Source: Odontocerum albicorne (Eukaryota; Arthropoda; Insecta; Trichoptera; Odontoceridae). From it: a stretch of DNA of 64,000 nt. The position numbers were made by a program, and so were the translations under genes. This document shows, piece after piece, positions 33,906 to 44,922 of this stretch. The DNA is taken from the NCBI GenBank assembly GCA_949825065.1, contig OX463859.1, forward strand, positions 12,414,452 to 12,478,451, written 5' to 3'. The notes beneath the pieces were generated by a model. The model saw only the letters and a program-made list of their open reading frames with translations, was not told where the DNA came from and made no database searches. Numbering within the stretch: position 1 is the first letter of the stretch; every line of letters begins with the position of its first letter.

Positions 33906-35185
33906 GGTCCTTACATATGAAATTGGCGTTTTGCCGTACTGGCAACTTTGATCTCAAATATCTTCTCTTTGGTTAAGAATTCCAAATTAAAATTTATACA
34001 GCTATTTACTCAAGTATTTGTGTTTCGAAAATTATAATTCATTTGTTTTTTCCTCAATTGTTTTTTTTCTTTGCGTCACTCAGTTTACAAAATGGAAAAC
34101 TTGAAATATCGCGTTATTTACGAGTACGAGTTCCACCGTGGCACCAGTGCTGCAGAAACGGCTCGAAGGATTAATGATGTGTATGGCGACGGTGCTGCAA
34201 AAGAAAACACAGTGCGTTTTTGGTTCCAACGTTTTCGTTCTGGAAATTTCGACCTGCGGAATAAGCCCCGTGGACGGCCGGAGACCAAAGTTGATAATGA
34301 AGAATTGAAGGCTATTGTGGAAGCGGATCCATCGCAAACCACGTCCGAGTTAGCTGCAGGCTGCGGTGTTAGTGATAAAACTGTTTTAATCCACTTGAAG
34401 CAAATTGGGAAGGTGAAAAAGCTTGAAAGGTGGGTACCTCACGAATTGAGTGAAGCAAATCAACAAACGCGCGTTGACTGCTGCGTTGCATTACTCAACC
34501 GGCACAATAATGAAGGGATTTTGAATCGAATCATTACCTGTGATGAAAAGTGGATCCTGTATGATAATCGGAAGCGCTCATCGCAATGGCTGAACCCTGC
34601 CGAACCAGCCAAACCATGCCCCAAGCGAAAATTGACTCCAAAAAAGTTACTTGTGAGCGTTTGGTGGACTAGTGCTGGTGTCGTTCACTACAGCTTTCTT
34701 AAATCTGGCCAGACGATTACGGCAGATGTCTATTGTCAGCAACTGCAAACCATGATGGAAAAGCTAGCTGCTAAACAACCGAGGCTGGTTAATCGCTCTA
34801 GGCCACTGCTGTTTCATGATAACGCTAGACCACACACTGCACAACAGACGGCTACCAAATTAGAAGAGCTTCAATTGGAATGTCTAAGACATCCACCGTA
34901 CTCTCCGGACCTTGCCCCAACACATTACTATTTTTTTCGAAATTTGGATAACTTCTTGCAAGGGAAAAAATTCAACTCCGATGGGGCAGTCCAAACCGAC
35001 TTCAAAGATTTTATTGATTCCCGTCCGAATGTTTTTTTTAGTAAAGGGATCGATGAACTACCTATGAGATGGCAAAAGTGCATAGATAGCAATGGTACAT
35101 ACTTTGATTAAATAAATATATTATATTAAAAAAAAATCAACTTTATGTCCTCCCAAACAAAACGCCAATTTCATATGTAAGGACC
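33906..35185 (+). mobile_element. Full-length cecropia-type mariner element
   Basis: A 1280-bp element with exact 28-bp terminal inverted repeats (GGTCCTTACATATGAAATTG then GCGTTTTG) and TA on both sides (33904-33905 and 35186-35187). It holds one uninterrupted transposase ORF. The perfect ends and intact ORF suggest a fairly recent insertion. Sits in intergenic space about 2 kb upstream of PLPBP. Confidence 0.95.
34092..35111 (+). CDS. Mariner transposase, intact ORF but third catalytic residue changed
   Basis: 339 aa counted from the second Met (34092), the start that begins MENLKYRVIYEYEF as in mariner family proteins; an upstream Met at 34071 adds seven residues outside the usual start. 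Order: paired-type helix-turn-helix N-terminus (about 1-110), WVPHEL linker (114-119), first catalytic Asp in TCDEKWILYD (D151), second in FHDNARPHTA (D243), then YSPDLAPTHYYFF. The spacing D243 to residue 278 gives D34x, exactly the mariner DD34D spacing, but residue 278 is His (CAT, 34923-34925) instead of Asp. Cut-and-paste activity is expected to be lost, although terminal-repeat binding might remain. Role in the family: cut-and-paste transposition in the nucleus using two metal ions held by the DDD triad. Confidence 0.93.
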   Translation: MENLKYRVIYEYEFHRGTSAAETARRINDVYGDGAAKENTVRFWFQRFRSGNFDLRNKPRGRPETKVDNEELKAIVEADPSQTTSELAAGCGVSDKTVLIHLKQIGKVKKLERWVPHELSEANQQTRVDCCVALLNRHNNEGILNRIITCDEKWILYDNRKRSSQWLNPAEPAKPCPKRKLTPKKLLVSVWWTSAGVVHYSFLKSGQTITADVYCQQLQTMMEKLAAKQPRLVNRSRPLLFHDNARPHTAQQTATKLEELQLECLRHPPYSPDLAPTHYYFFRNLDNFLQGKKFNSDGAVQTDFKDFIDSRPNVFFSKGIDELPMRWQKCIDSNGTYFD

Positions 35186-35559
35186 TAATATGTGCGGTAC
35201 ATATTTGAAGTCAGCCCTGGATTTGCCAATGACCTGTTGAAGTCAACCACCCCAAGAAAAAATGCTACTTTTCAATCAAACAAATACCACTTGAGCACAC
35301 GAATTGAAACAACTAATGCAAAAGGTAAACAGGATATGTTTGCTTTCAAATTAAGGCTGCATTCTTGAGATTTTATTTTTGAATCAGGCCCATCATCAAA
35401 TAACGCGAGTACTCGATGTCATGGAACCGCATCGAAAACCTGCTTCGAGAGAAATATTTTTTTATGAGTAATGCAAATTATTAATTATTTTACTCAACAT
35501 TCGCATATTAGACATCGTTTAAACCCCTTTTGAGCGATATGCGCATACTTGTGAAAAAT

Positions 35560-36560
35560 GCATGTCGAAAAAAAAAAAGTATCATATATTGTGCGTTTGT
35601 AGACTTGAAAAAAATATATAATCGCATGATAAGGAATACGCTATGTAATATATTAAATAAATATGGTGTTGTTAATATGTGGCATTGCGTCATTATATGC
35701 CGAAAAAAGAGCATGCATTAGAATGAATGGTACCTTGACTGAACGGTTTAATATTTCGAAGGGGGTGAAGCAAGGATGCGTTTTGTCATCCTGGTTGTTT
35801 GATATTTGTATAGATTCATGTATGAAGGAACTGCAGAGGTCAATTGGTGGCATACAAATGTCGAATGGGAACGTATTTGGGTCACTGTATGCAAATTATA
35901 CGAGTATGGTTGTGTTAAGGGAGAGTCAAGGTGAATTACAGAGTTTGATAAGTAAATTGTATGAAATATACGAAGAGAAAGATCTGAGAAAGAATATAAA
36001 AGTATGGAAAGAAAAGTAATTGCGATACACAGGTAAAAAATAAAAGATTGGAGCAAGTTGAGGAATTCTGTTATTTGGGTACTATTTTGGGAGTGAAACG
36101 TAGACAAATTGTGAGAGGAGCCGAATAAATGTTGTAGAGATGCGTGCATTGCGAAGAATTCATAAAGTGACAATGTATGACAGAAAACGGAATGAAGTGA
36201 TAAAGGATGAATGTGAACTTAAGGCTGATGTATTAAGTAAGATGAAGAAGAATACATTGAGATGGTGTGTGCATGTAAAACGAATTAATGAAGAAAAAAT
36301 TACAAAATAGATAAACTGCAAATTTGAGTGGAAAATGCGTGAGAGGAAGACCAAGGAAAGTATTATCTGATCAAGTGAATGCTATTTTGAAAGAAGTAAA
36401 TGTAGAAACCAGAAATCGTAGAAGTTGTATGAGAATGTATATGGAAGTGGAAGAGGCTAAGGATATATGTCGAGTTGTCGAGAAAAGTCGGGCGCTCAGT
36501 CCTCTCTGCCTACCCCGACAGGGAAATTGCGTGATGGTATGTATTGCACAAAACTTTACG
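35560..36560 (+). pseudogene. Decayed LINE reverse transcriptase and 3' tail
   Basis: Same main LINE family as 4810-5985. Reads MIRNTLCNILNKYGVVN, then FNISKGVKQGCVLSSWLF (35748-35801) and a degenerate active-site region (FGSLYANYTSMVV, where YADD is expected), then the tail with GAGTGAAACGTAGACAA and CTCTGCCTACCCCGACAGGG. Frameshifts and stops. Confidence 0.8.
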
Positions 36561-37236
36561 TACGAACTAACTGCACAAATCGAAAGATTGCTGTATAAAA
36601 TTACCTAGATGGACGTCTTCATTCCGGGTTTAGCAAAATTCTTGCCATCTACATTTTATATTTTTATATAGGAAACCAATTTTAATTTTGTTGACTCAAA
36701 CCTTAAAAAGTCCAAGACTCACACCAAAACAAATTACATTGTATTGTTCAATATTTTATCGGTAGATGGCCATACAACGTTGACCATCCCTTGACACAAG
36801 CGTATAATCCTTCATATTAGAGTTCACGGCGATTATTCAAGAAAGAAATTTAATGTTGACTTACAAATTTCTCAAAAATGCTTTATTATAAAAAGGTTCA
36901 ATCTCTTAGAGTGGTATAATAAATATTACATATACATTTTGATAATACCTGTAGATTTAGCATAAATATTTAGCTAAATCAATCACGGCTGGCTGTCAAA
37001 ATCAGAAAAGCAAGTGTTTTACTGAAGATTTTATTAAAAAGATATCGTTTAAAAATAAAGAAACATTCCATTACTGTGATTTTCGCATTTGATATTTATT
37101 AATAAGAAAATACACTCGATCAAGAAACTTAAGAGATATCTTGGAATATTTTTGTAAACATTTGATAACATTTTTCATTGATAAGAATATTTGGTGATAT
37201 TGTTTTTGTGTGTGGATATTTAGAGGTTATACGGAT
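36561..37236. promoter_or_regulatory. Upstream region of PLPBP
   Basis: About 680 bp between the LINE 3' end and the PLPBP start codon, AT-rich, without a clear TATA box or initiator that I would trust. The promoter and 5' UTR must lie here or in the LINE. Confidence 0.35.
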
Positions 37237-37323
37237 ATGTCAGATAAAAGCGAATCAGATGTGATGGGTAACTTGAAAATTGTTCTTAACCAAATAGAAC
37301 AAGCCTGCTTGAGGAGAAATAAG
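37237..37323 (+). CDS. PLPBP: PLPBP exon 1
   Basis: 29 codons (MSDKSESDVMGNLKIVL... ending in RRNK) before the donor GTTGGT. Too short to appear as a large ORF. Its N-terminal helix (LKIVLNQIEQACLRR) matches the family. Confidence 0.88.
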
Positions 37324-40300
37324 GTTGGTATTTCAAAAGTTTCATTATTTATTAAACTTTAATCAGAAAATGCAATAATTAAATATATAAAGAAGATATA
37401 CGATAATCAGATACAAAATATTATATAGAATTTATTTGCAGTGTCATTTTATATTGTTAGATTGCTCTTAATGCTCGTTTATTGGCTTACTATAGTTAAG
37501 TAAGTATCCATACTTCACAGGTGCCCCTTACAGCGTAGGCAGAGATAGCAGATCTATATATCCTACTATTTATGACAATTACAATAAATATAAAATTCAT
37601 GGCCGCATTTAAATCTGTCGCCAACGGATCGGTGCCACGTGTCTTTTAGTAGAGCCATAGATGAGCTGATTTATTGAGGCTATAAAAATTCAAGAAGTTA
37701 GTAGTATAATAAAGAGGTAAATATACTAAGGGTGATTATTCCAGAGACATACAAGCATAAATATATTTTCAGAAAAATATTTTTTGTTGAATCAAATGAA
37801 TGTACATAAAAAAAAAACAAAATTTTATTATAATGAACATTTTTCAACCGAAAACGCCGCCTAGGGAAACCAAACCGACAATCCTGGATAACAAGTGATA
37901 TTTAAGGAATAACTAATGAATTTGGATGCTCGAATGCAAAGATACAAAAGAATAATAGCTCAGCACATAATTTAACATGCGATCTAACAAGTTTTTTACC
38001 TCCAAATTGTATAGAATTTTCAACCTTTAAATTTGGGAATTATATGTGCAGTAAAAATGCATTATATAAGGAGATAATAATGAAAATGGAGTTATGCCAC
38101 CTAATATGAATGTTTCGTTTTCGGAAGCTATATGAAGATATATTCGGAAGCTAATTTTCAGCGTCTTTCCAATCATGGATTAGCGCTACGCTAAAACAGA
38201 GATTATCTATTGGCCTTTCCAGTTCACCGCTCCTCTTTCTTTACGTCGTCCTTTACTGTCCATGCAGTGAGGCTCTGGAATCAGTTACAAACCAATATAA
38301 GACTCGCTCCGTCCTTGGCATGCTTTAAGAAGCGTCTGAAAAAACTCTTAATTTCTAGTCAGTAAAATAACGTGTTTCATTCCTGATTTTTCTTTTCTTT
38401 TCCTCTCCACCATCCTTTCCTTTCCTTTTGATTGATGATATCTCACTTTATATGAAAAATAATGTTCGGGTGATTTTCCGTCTTTATGGGGTTCGTGGGC
38501 ATGTTCTCACGTATATGTTTATGGATTTCGTAAGGATGGATAGTCATTTGAATGATTTATGCGACCACGTAACTTGCTTCATTTACTTTTGTTTGGTTGG
38601 TTGGAAGAGATTGCCGCCTGGCAATTAGCCCGCCAGATTGTATTGCAATAAAAGTGTTAAATAAATAAATAAAGGACAATTTTATATAATACTGTTTAGA
38701 GAAAAACTCTCCTCAAGGGCACTCGAACTCGCGTCCACTATTACTAAACAAATTATATATAGCATCTATAGCAGCGTCTAAACGAATCATGTATAACACT
38801 TTCATTGTACATAGCACAACCTTATGGGATTTATGCTACAATATGTGACAACTTCTTATAATACAAAGCTATAAATAGATTGAAAAAAATTCAGGCCTAT
38901 CTATCTGATGTGCCTTAAAATATTTTTCAACAATTATATCCATGTGTGTGTATTAAAAATGCAGTTGTTAATGCTGTTCAGTACAATCAAAATAACATCA
39001 TTTGAAAAAAATTAATTGGGTGTACATATTTGTACAACTTTTTTTTCGGAAATAAAATAGTTTATTTTAATACTAAGTTTTTCTCCTGTATAATGAAATT
39101 TCAGTATAATGAAATATATTTTTGGGTCCCATGAATGTTATGTTCTAATGAGATTTGACCTGTACATAGGTTAATTTATGACAGATTGTCAACAATCAGC
39201 CTAGGATGAATGTTCCAATTCTTTAGACATCGACCTCTACAAAAGAGACAGTTTGGAAAGTCATGTGGTTAATGGAAGCATGGAAGAATGGCACACAAGA
39301 CGAATATCTTTGATACGCTTGATTGATCAACTGAAGGATGCAACAGGACTACTCTTAACTTTCGTTCTTTGATGTGCGAAATACTGAGATGAATCCGCGA
39401 ATTTTCCGCAAATTTCACTGCAGTCCAGCTTTCAGTTTTTTGTAGCAAAATACGACAAAATGTTTTAGTAAATATGCTTCACCAAAAGGTCTTTTTAACA
39501 TATTTCTGGTTGGTTGGAAGAGATTGCCACATAGTAATGAGTCCACCAGATTGTAATGTATACAATGAAAATTTAATACAATACAGGTTCCTCGGTATCC
39601 ATAGGTAATTGATTCCAGAACCCCTGTGGATATTGAAATCTGTAAACGGTTAAGTCCATACATACATACCATCACGCCATATCCCTGTTGGGGTAGGCAA
39701 AGAGAACAGAACCCCAGACTTTCCTATCTCGACACGCATCCTTTTCCTGTTCCACATTCTCAAGTCCCTATAAATATAAAATAGTGTAGTATTTGCATAC
39801 TAGTTGCAACCCGTGAAATATTAATAATAATATACGGAAGTAAAACAAATTCTACATTTATGAAAATATATAGTCATAAATATAGAATTTGTTTATATGT
39901 ATATATCATTTATACATCGTCCCCTTTTAAACCGGTTCAAAAATTGTTAGCTAGGTATTTAAAATTCATTCAGTTATCACGGACCCACCGAGATTCAAAT
40001 TTCGAATTACTTTCGTAGAGAATCCAAGTACTCCTCTCGCTCTCTTGTATTCAAAATTCAATGCTCGTATTCTTTCTTCGACGACAACCATCGTATGGAT
40101 TTTGCCCTATTTATACTATGATAACCTAAGCATATCCTCCCTTGTACTTTGAATAAATTCTAGATAACTTACTCGTATAATATCTTATACAATGTATTAT
40201 AAATGCTATGTAAATGGTTGTTGTACTGTATTATTTAGGAAATAATGACAAAAAAAAATCTGTTCTTGTTCAGTACTGACCCAACGATCCCATCATAGTG

Positions 40301-43300
40301 TTACAGAAATAAATAGCTTATAAGTAATAAATCTGCCAGATAAGAAGTGTTAAATAAATACATAGCACTTGTCAGCAACAATGTAATATTATATTTCATT
40401 CAAAATACTTAAGATTGCTTTAATAGAATATGATATAAAATATTTAAAATACTAGTATTTACATATGGAAAATAAAATTATAAATAGAGAAAATATAAAT
40501 TCATTCTCTCTCTCATACTCTATTTTTTTTCTCTCAATATTTTCAATCCGCGATTAGTTAAATCTGCAGCTGTGGAACCTGCAGATATGATGGGATGATT
40601 GTATAGAGAACCATATTCAAACATTTGAAAAAGAGGAAATGCGGAAATCACAAAGAACGATCCAACGCCTTTGATTTAAATATCAGTGCATGAATTAACC
40701 ATCATTTCATAAATATGACTAAATATAAAAACTGAATTTTTTTTATAATTTATTTTTTGTAATTATTTTCAGACGTTGCCTCAAATCAAACCGAGATTAG
40801 TATGTGCATCGAAAACAAAACCAACTTCTACAATCATTGAAGCTTATGAAACAGGACAACTGTACTTTGGAGAGAACTACGCCAATGAACTGGAAGAGAA
40901 AGCACACAGCGCGGACATTTTGGAAAAATGCAAAGATATCAGATGGCATTTTATTGGACATTTACAAACCAACAAAATAAATAAAGTCCTCGGATGTCCC
41001 GGCCTGTATATGGTAGAGACGGTGCATTCTCTCAAATTAGCCGACAACTTGAACAAACAGTGGCTCAAATTCCATAAAGAAGGGGAAAAACTAAATGTTA
41101 TGGTACAGATCAACTCCAGTGGGGAAGATGGTAATTATTTTTTAATGCACAGTGACAACTGTTTAATTCTCACTGTTATTTGTTTAATTCACACTTCAAA
41201 CTGTTTGATTAAAAAATTCAAACTGTTTAATTCACACTGCCAAATGTTTAACACTGATAAAAAAAATACCTCCCACCACCCCACAAATTAAATAATCTTA
41301 GTATATATAGAAATAAAAAACAATGATAAAATCAAACACTGTTTATTCCACTTTTTGTAACGGTAAAACCCTACCGGTTCCAAGGCTTTCACCTCATCAT
41401 CAGGGGAGCACAAACAAGACTTGATTATGATTAGGTGAAAACCTTGAAACTGGTAGGGTTATACCGTTACAAAAAGTGGAATAAACAGTGTGTGATAAAA
41501 AAAATTACAATGTCTTTAAACCTCCACAATGTTAATGCCTTAACTATAAATAATATATAATGATAAAATGCTTGAAATATAGTTTTTTTGTATCTAACAA
41601 AAATAAAAATGATATAACACAAAAAAATCAATGATAATAAATAAGCAGTTAATAAATTCAATAAATATATTCGAAAATTGTTAAAAATATAAATGCACAC
41701 TCACATATACACACACACAAACCCCAGATACACTGCAGCCTAGAGAGAAAATAAAATAAGGGTTTCTTTTTTTACAAAATATGGTAGAGAAAACTAGAAG
41801 ACAAGTTTTTACTGAGAATTATATCATGCTATGCCATAGGATTTATGATGTATGCAAAAAACATATGCAACACATACACTTAAATGCATGTACAGACTTT
41901 GCCAAAGCAGTTGGGCTTCCACCTTATTCTAATACGACACTTACACTTTGTGCAAGGGGACACCGATTTGTGCTTTGTCCTCAGATGCATAAGACCCTCA
42001 CTATGCCACTGCATTTTACGAGTATTTATTCACTTTTAAAATATATTTAAAAAAATCATGTGATACCACATAGCAAATGTATTTATGCTTTAAATTTTTC
42101 AGTGAAAAATGGAGTAGAGCCTTCAGATGCCTCAGAATTAGTAGGACATATAAGAGACAAGTGCCCCAATCTGCTCCTCAAGGGGCTGATGACCATTGGG
42201 CAGTATGGCTATGATTGCAGCCAGGGACCTAACCCTGACTTTATCACCCTTGTCAAGTGTCGAGAGGCAGTCTGCTCTGATCTTGGTCTTAATTTAGCAG
42301 ATCTGGAACTTTCTATGGGAATGTCAACTGATTTTGAACATGCTGTAAGTTACAATAGGATGAAAATTATATATCCATACCATAATGCTATTTTCCTGTC
42401 AGTACATTGGGAGGTGCATGGCTGCATAGTAACATACTAGACTTCCATGCAGAAGGTCTCCAATTTGAACCTCGCACTGTACTACTACTCTTGAAAGGCA
42501 CAGACATTTTTTTCTGCATTGTATTCAGGGGTATAAGGATATCTATGACTTTGATCATATTTTCTGCATTGTATTCAGGGGTATAAGAATATCTATGACT
42601 GATCATTTTTTCTGCATTGTATTCAGGGGTATAAGGATATCTATGACTGATATTTTTTTCTGCATTGTATTCAGGGTTATAAGGATATCTATGGCTTTGA
42701 TCATATTTTCTGCATTGTATTCAGGGGTATAAGGATATCTATGACTTTGATAATTTTTTCTGCATTGTATTCAGGGGTATAAGGATATCTATGGCTTTGA
42801 TCATATTTTCTGCATTGTATTCAGGGGTATAAGAATATCTATGACTTTGATCATATTTTCTGCATTGTATTCAGGGGTATAAGGATATCTATGACTTTGA
42901 TAATTTTTTCTGCATTGTATTCAGAGGTATAAGGATATCTATGGATTTGATCATAATTTCTGCATTGTATTCAGGGGTATAAGGATATCTATGACTTTGA
43001 TCATATTTTTTCTTTAAAAAAAAGGAAAAAAAAATGACAGTATGCTTCAATCGTCTCACTTCGATCCAGTACAGTGGTGTAGCTGATGAGTTTACTGGTG
43101 TCCAAATGACTCACTCACTTAAAGAAGAGAAAGAGAACCGAAATTCCACGGCACAGCTTCACTCTCCAACTGAATTGATATTGAAATGACGAGGGGATCC
43201 TTGATTTAGAGTCCCAACAATGACGATATTGAGAGAATGTCTGTACTTTTCGATAGTGACACACATCTTTCGGATCCATCACCTCATTGAGTTTAATTTT

Positions 43301-44090
43301 TTCTGACTTCTTTCAATATATTATTCACTTCCACGATATATTCATTTGCCACACCTTTCACTTCCATTCCCACAATCATTTTTTTTCTCAGTTTGTTCAA
43401 CATGCCCAAACCATCTTCGAATACTCTTCATCTTGCTTGATACATAAGTCTTTTTTCATTAACTCAATAAGATAATAAGTTCAATTTCATTAACTCAACA
43501 CCGGACACTCTGCTCTGATTGAAGAGCTTGCATTGCTCTTCTAATACGCAATGTATGCTCTTCAATCAGGGCACAGCATCTGGTGTATTAGGGCACACAT
43601 AGCAGAGCAATGTGATATATGTGAAAAGTGTTTAAGTAATGTGTCACATGTAGTGCACTTCATATTTAAAATAGCTTTAAAAATAGTGGCATTACTGCTT
43701 TTTTATTCAGTCAAGTTAAGTAGCATGCTACTTTAGATTGAAAAGTAGCTATAACAGTGCTACTTTTTTTAAGTAGTTTTAAAAACACTATCCCGTTATA
43801 TTTCTCATTTTGGGTTAACAGTATTACATTAAAATTTCAAAAATACACCACAGAGTTTAAAAAAGAGGTGTTACATTTTTTCATTATAAAAATACATCAA
43901 TGTTTAGTCTAAAAATATGCATCAGTCATTGCCCTTAAAATTTAACTTATGATAGTTTGGAATCAAACTATGGCTTCTAACAAATTGATCTTACAACTAT
44001 TGTAACTTATTTGATTTGCAGATTGAACTTGGCTCAACAAATGTTCGTATTGGAACGACTATATTCGGAGAAAGGATTAAGAAAACATGA
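37237..44090 (+). CDS. PLPBP: PLP homeostasis protein (PROSC/YggS family), complete
   Basis: Four exons join in frame: 37237-37323, 40773-41130, 42103-42344, 44022-44090, giving 251 aa, slightly below the roughly 270 aa of vertebrate PLPBP. The protein binds pyridoxal 5'-phosphate on a Lys and buffers or delivers vitamin B6 cofactor; it is not an enzyme in the usual sense and acts in cytosol and mitochondria. Visible signatures: VCASKTKP with the PLP Lys (K43), FGENYANEL, the family signature WHFIGHLQTNKINKV, LMTIGQYGYD, SMGMSTDFEHAIELGST and VRIGTTIFGER phosphate-binding end. All introns are GT-AG with consistent phases (0, 1, 0). Start choice: ATG 37237 is the only in-frame Met of exon 1 near the expected N-terminus. 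Introns are filled by LINE, SINE and Penelope-like repeats. AATAAA lies at 44163-44168. Confidence 0.95.
38185..38430 (+). repeat. LINE 3' end fragment (CR1/Jockey-like) in PLPBP intron 1
   Basis: Same segment as 13085-13290: GGCCTTTCCAGTTCACCGC, TTTACGTCGTCCTTTACTG, a LWNQL-coding part and CTTTAAGAAGCGTCTGAAAA. Contained in PLPBP intron 1 (37324-40772). Confidence 0.75.
38585..38675 (+). repeat. SINE family 1 tail in PLPBP intron 1
   Basis: TTTGGTTGGTTGGAAGAGAT then GCCGCCTGGCAATTAGCCCG and AAGTGTTAAATAAATAAATA. Head missing. Confidence 0.75.
39495..39585 (+). repeat. SINE family 1 tail in PLPBP intron 1
   Basis: CATATTTCTGGTTGGTTGGA followed by AGAGATTGCCACATAGTAAT and an AATACAATACAG tail. 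Head missing. The rest of intron 1 not otherwise listed has no supported feature. Confidence 0.7.
39655..39775 (-). repeat. LINE 3' terminus in PLPBP intron 1
   Basis: Minus strand gives the main-family 3' end: CTCTTTGCCTACCCC, GGGATATGGCGTGATG, TATGTATG. Confidence 0.8.
40773..41130 (+). CDS. PLPBP: PLPBP exon 2
   Basis: Follows the acceptor TTATTTTCAG at 40772. Carries the PLP Lys, the FGENY motif and the family signature. Ends with one base of the next codon before GTAATT (41131). Confidence 0.95.
41337..41545. mobile_element. Penelope-like terminal pair in PLPBP intron 2
   Basis: Inverted arms (CACTGTTTATTCCAC left, GTGGAATAAACAGTG right) with the CCTACCGGTTCCAAGG hammerhead-like segment on the left arm. 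Only about 20 bp separate the arms, so it is a collapsed element. The flank after 41490 repeats the start of the 22483 region (TTAATGCCTTAAC). Confidence 0.65.
42103..42344 (+). CDS. PLPBP: PLPBP exon 3
   Basis: Acceptor AAATTTTTCAG (42102). Reads VKNGVEPSDASELVG, LMTIGQYGYDCSQGPNPDF and LELSMGMSTDFEHA, then donor GTAAGT at 42345. Confidence 0.95.
42408..43225 (+). repeat. SINE family 2 with expanded internal tandem array, PLPBP intron 3
   Basis: The head at 42408-42480 (GGAGGTGCATGGCTGC, AAGGTCTCCAATTTGAAC) and the end at 43060-43225 are normal. Between them a segment of about 50 bp (TTTTCTGCATTGTATTCAGG then GGTATAAGGATATCTATGAC) repeats about ten times (42508-43010) with small changes. 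No effect on splice sites is visible. Confidence 0.85.
43517..43569. repeat. Nested hairpin in PLPBP intron 3
   Basis: CTGATTGAAGAGC pairs with GCTCTTCAATCAG, and the interior GAAGAGC TTGCATT GCTCTTC can form an alternative hairpin. The sequence around it repeats words such as TCTGCTCTGATTG and GCACAGCATC. Confidence 0.65.
44022..44090 (+). CDS. PLPBP: PLPBP exon 4 (terminal)
   Basis: 22 codons plus stop: IELGSTNVRIGTTIFGER then IKKT and TGA. Acceptor TTGATTTGCAG at 44021. The GST/FGER motifs are the conserved C-terminus. Confidence 0.93.
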   Translation: MELGSTNVRIGTTIFGERIKKT

Positions 44091-44922
44091 GATAAATCTA
44101 TTATGACTCAATTGTTGATATTAATTATTTAGAACAATTGTTTAATTTAGAGAACTGATAATAATAAATGTGTAAAACTAATGAAGTATTTTTATTTCAA
44201 ATGAAATTTGTAAAGAGGGAAGGAATGGAGTAAGAAAACCCCATATAACTGTATAAGAAGGTATATAGATGTAGTGGAAGTGAAGGAAGTACGAGTATGT
44301 TATAAACTAAAATAAAACAAACTTAAAAAATCACCTCAATAAAATTTACTAGCCGTTATGATTGTGTTAACTTGTATTTTATTTAAACTTTGTGTGAACT
44401 ATATTTTCATAAAGCTTATTCAATAAAAGTTCATTTAAAAGAACACTTATTCGTAATTCATATTTTTCAAAATTTTTTAGGTCCCGAAATCGACTTTTCG
44501 TAATAAATTCTACAGTTCAAATCAAAGATTGTGGCAAATGCTCGTGGACGGTAGTTTTCGATATTTTCTGTATTTAGCGATCTATCTTCTAAAATGCTAG
44601 TTATTTTTGATTAAATTCTTGATTTGGTCGTGGTTAATGACAATCAGCATTCCAGAACGGATACCATTTTCGAGTCATATTACCATTACGGAATTTTTAA
44701 ATCACATGATCACCTACTGCATTGTACGTATTTTTCAGTGAGCTTATGTCGTATTTTCCCCATTGCAATATTAAAAAAAACTTTAAGCACTGAAAAAAAA
44801 CTTAATTGACTCCTTCCTCCAAAAAAAATTACTTTATAATAATATATACTCAAGACGTTTGAAGCGAAGTTAGCAACGAAAATTTGTCTAATGATATCTA
44901 TCCAAGAAATATGAAACTATTA

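Noticed and set aside
35748..36173. 141-aa minus-strand ORF
   Set aside because: Antisense of LINE reverse transcriptase remnants.
41781..42050. 89-aa ORF in PLPBP intron 2
   Set aside because: No recognisable motif, no splice logic, lies inside an intron.
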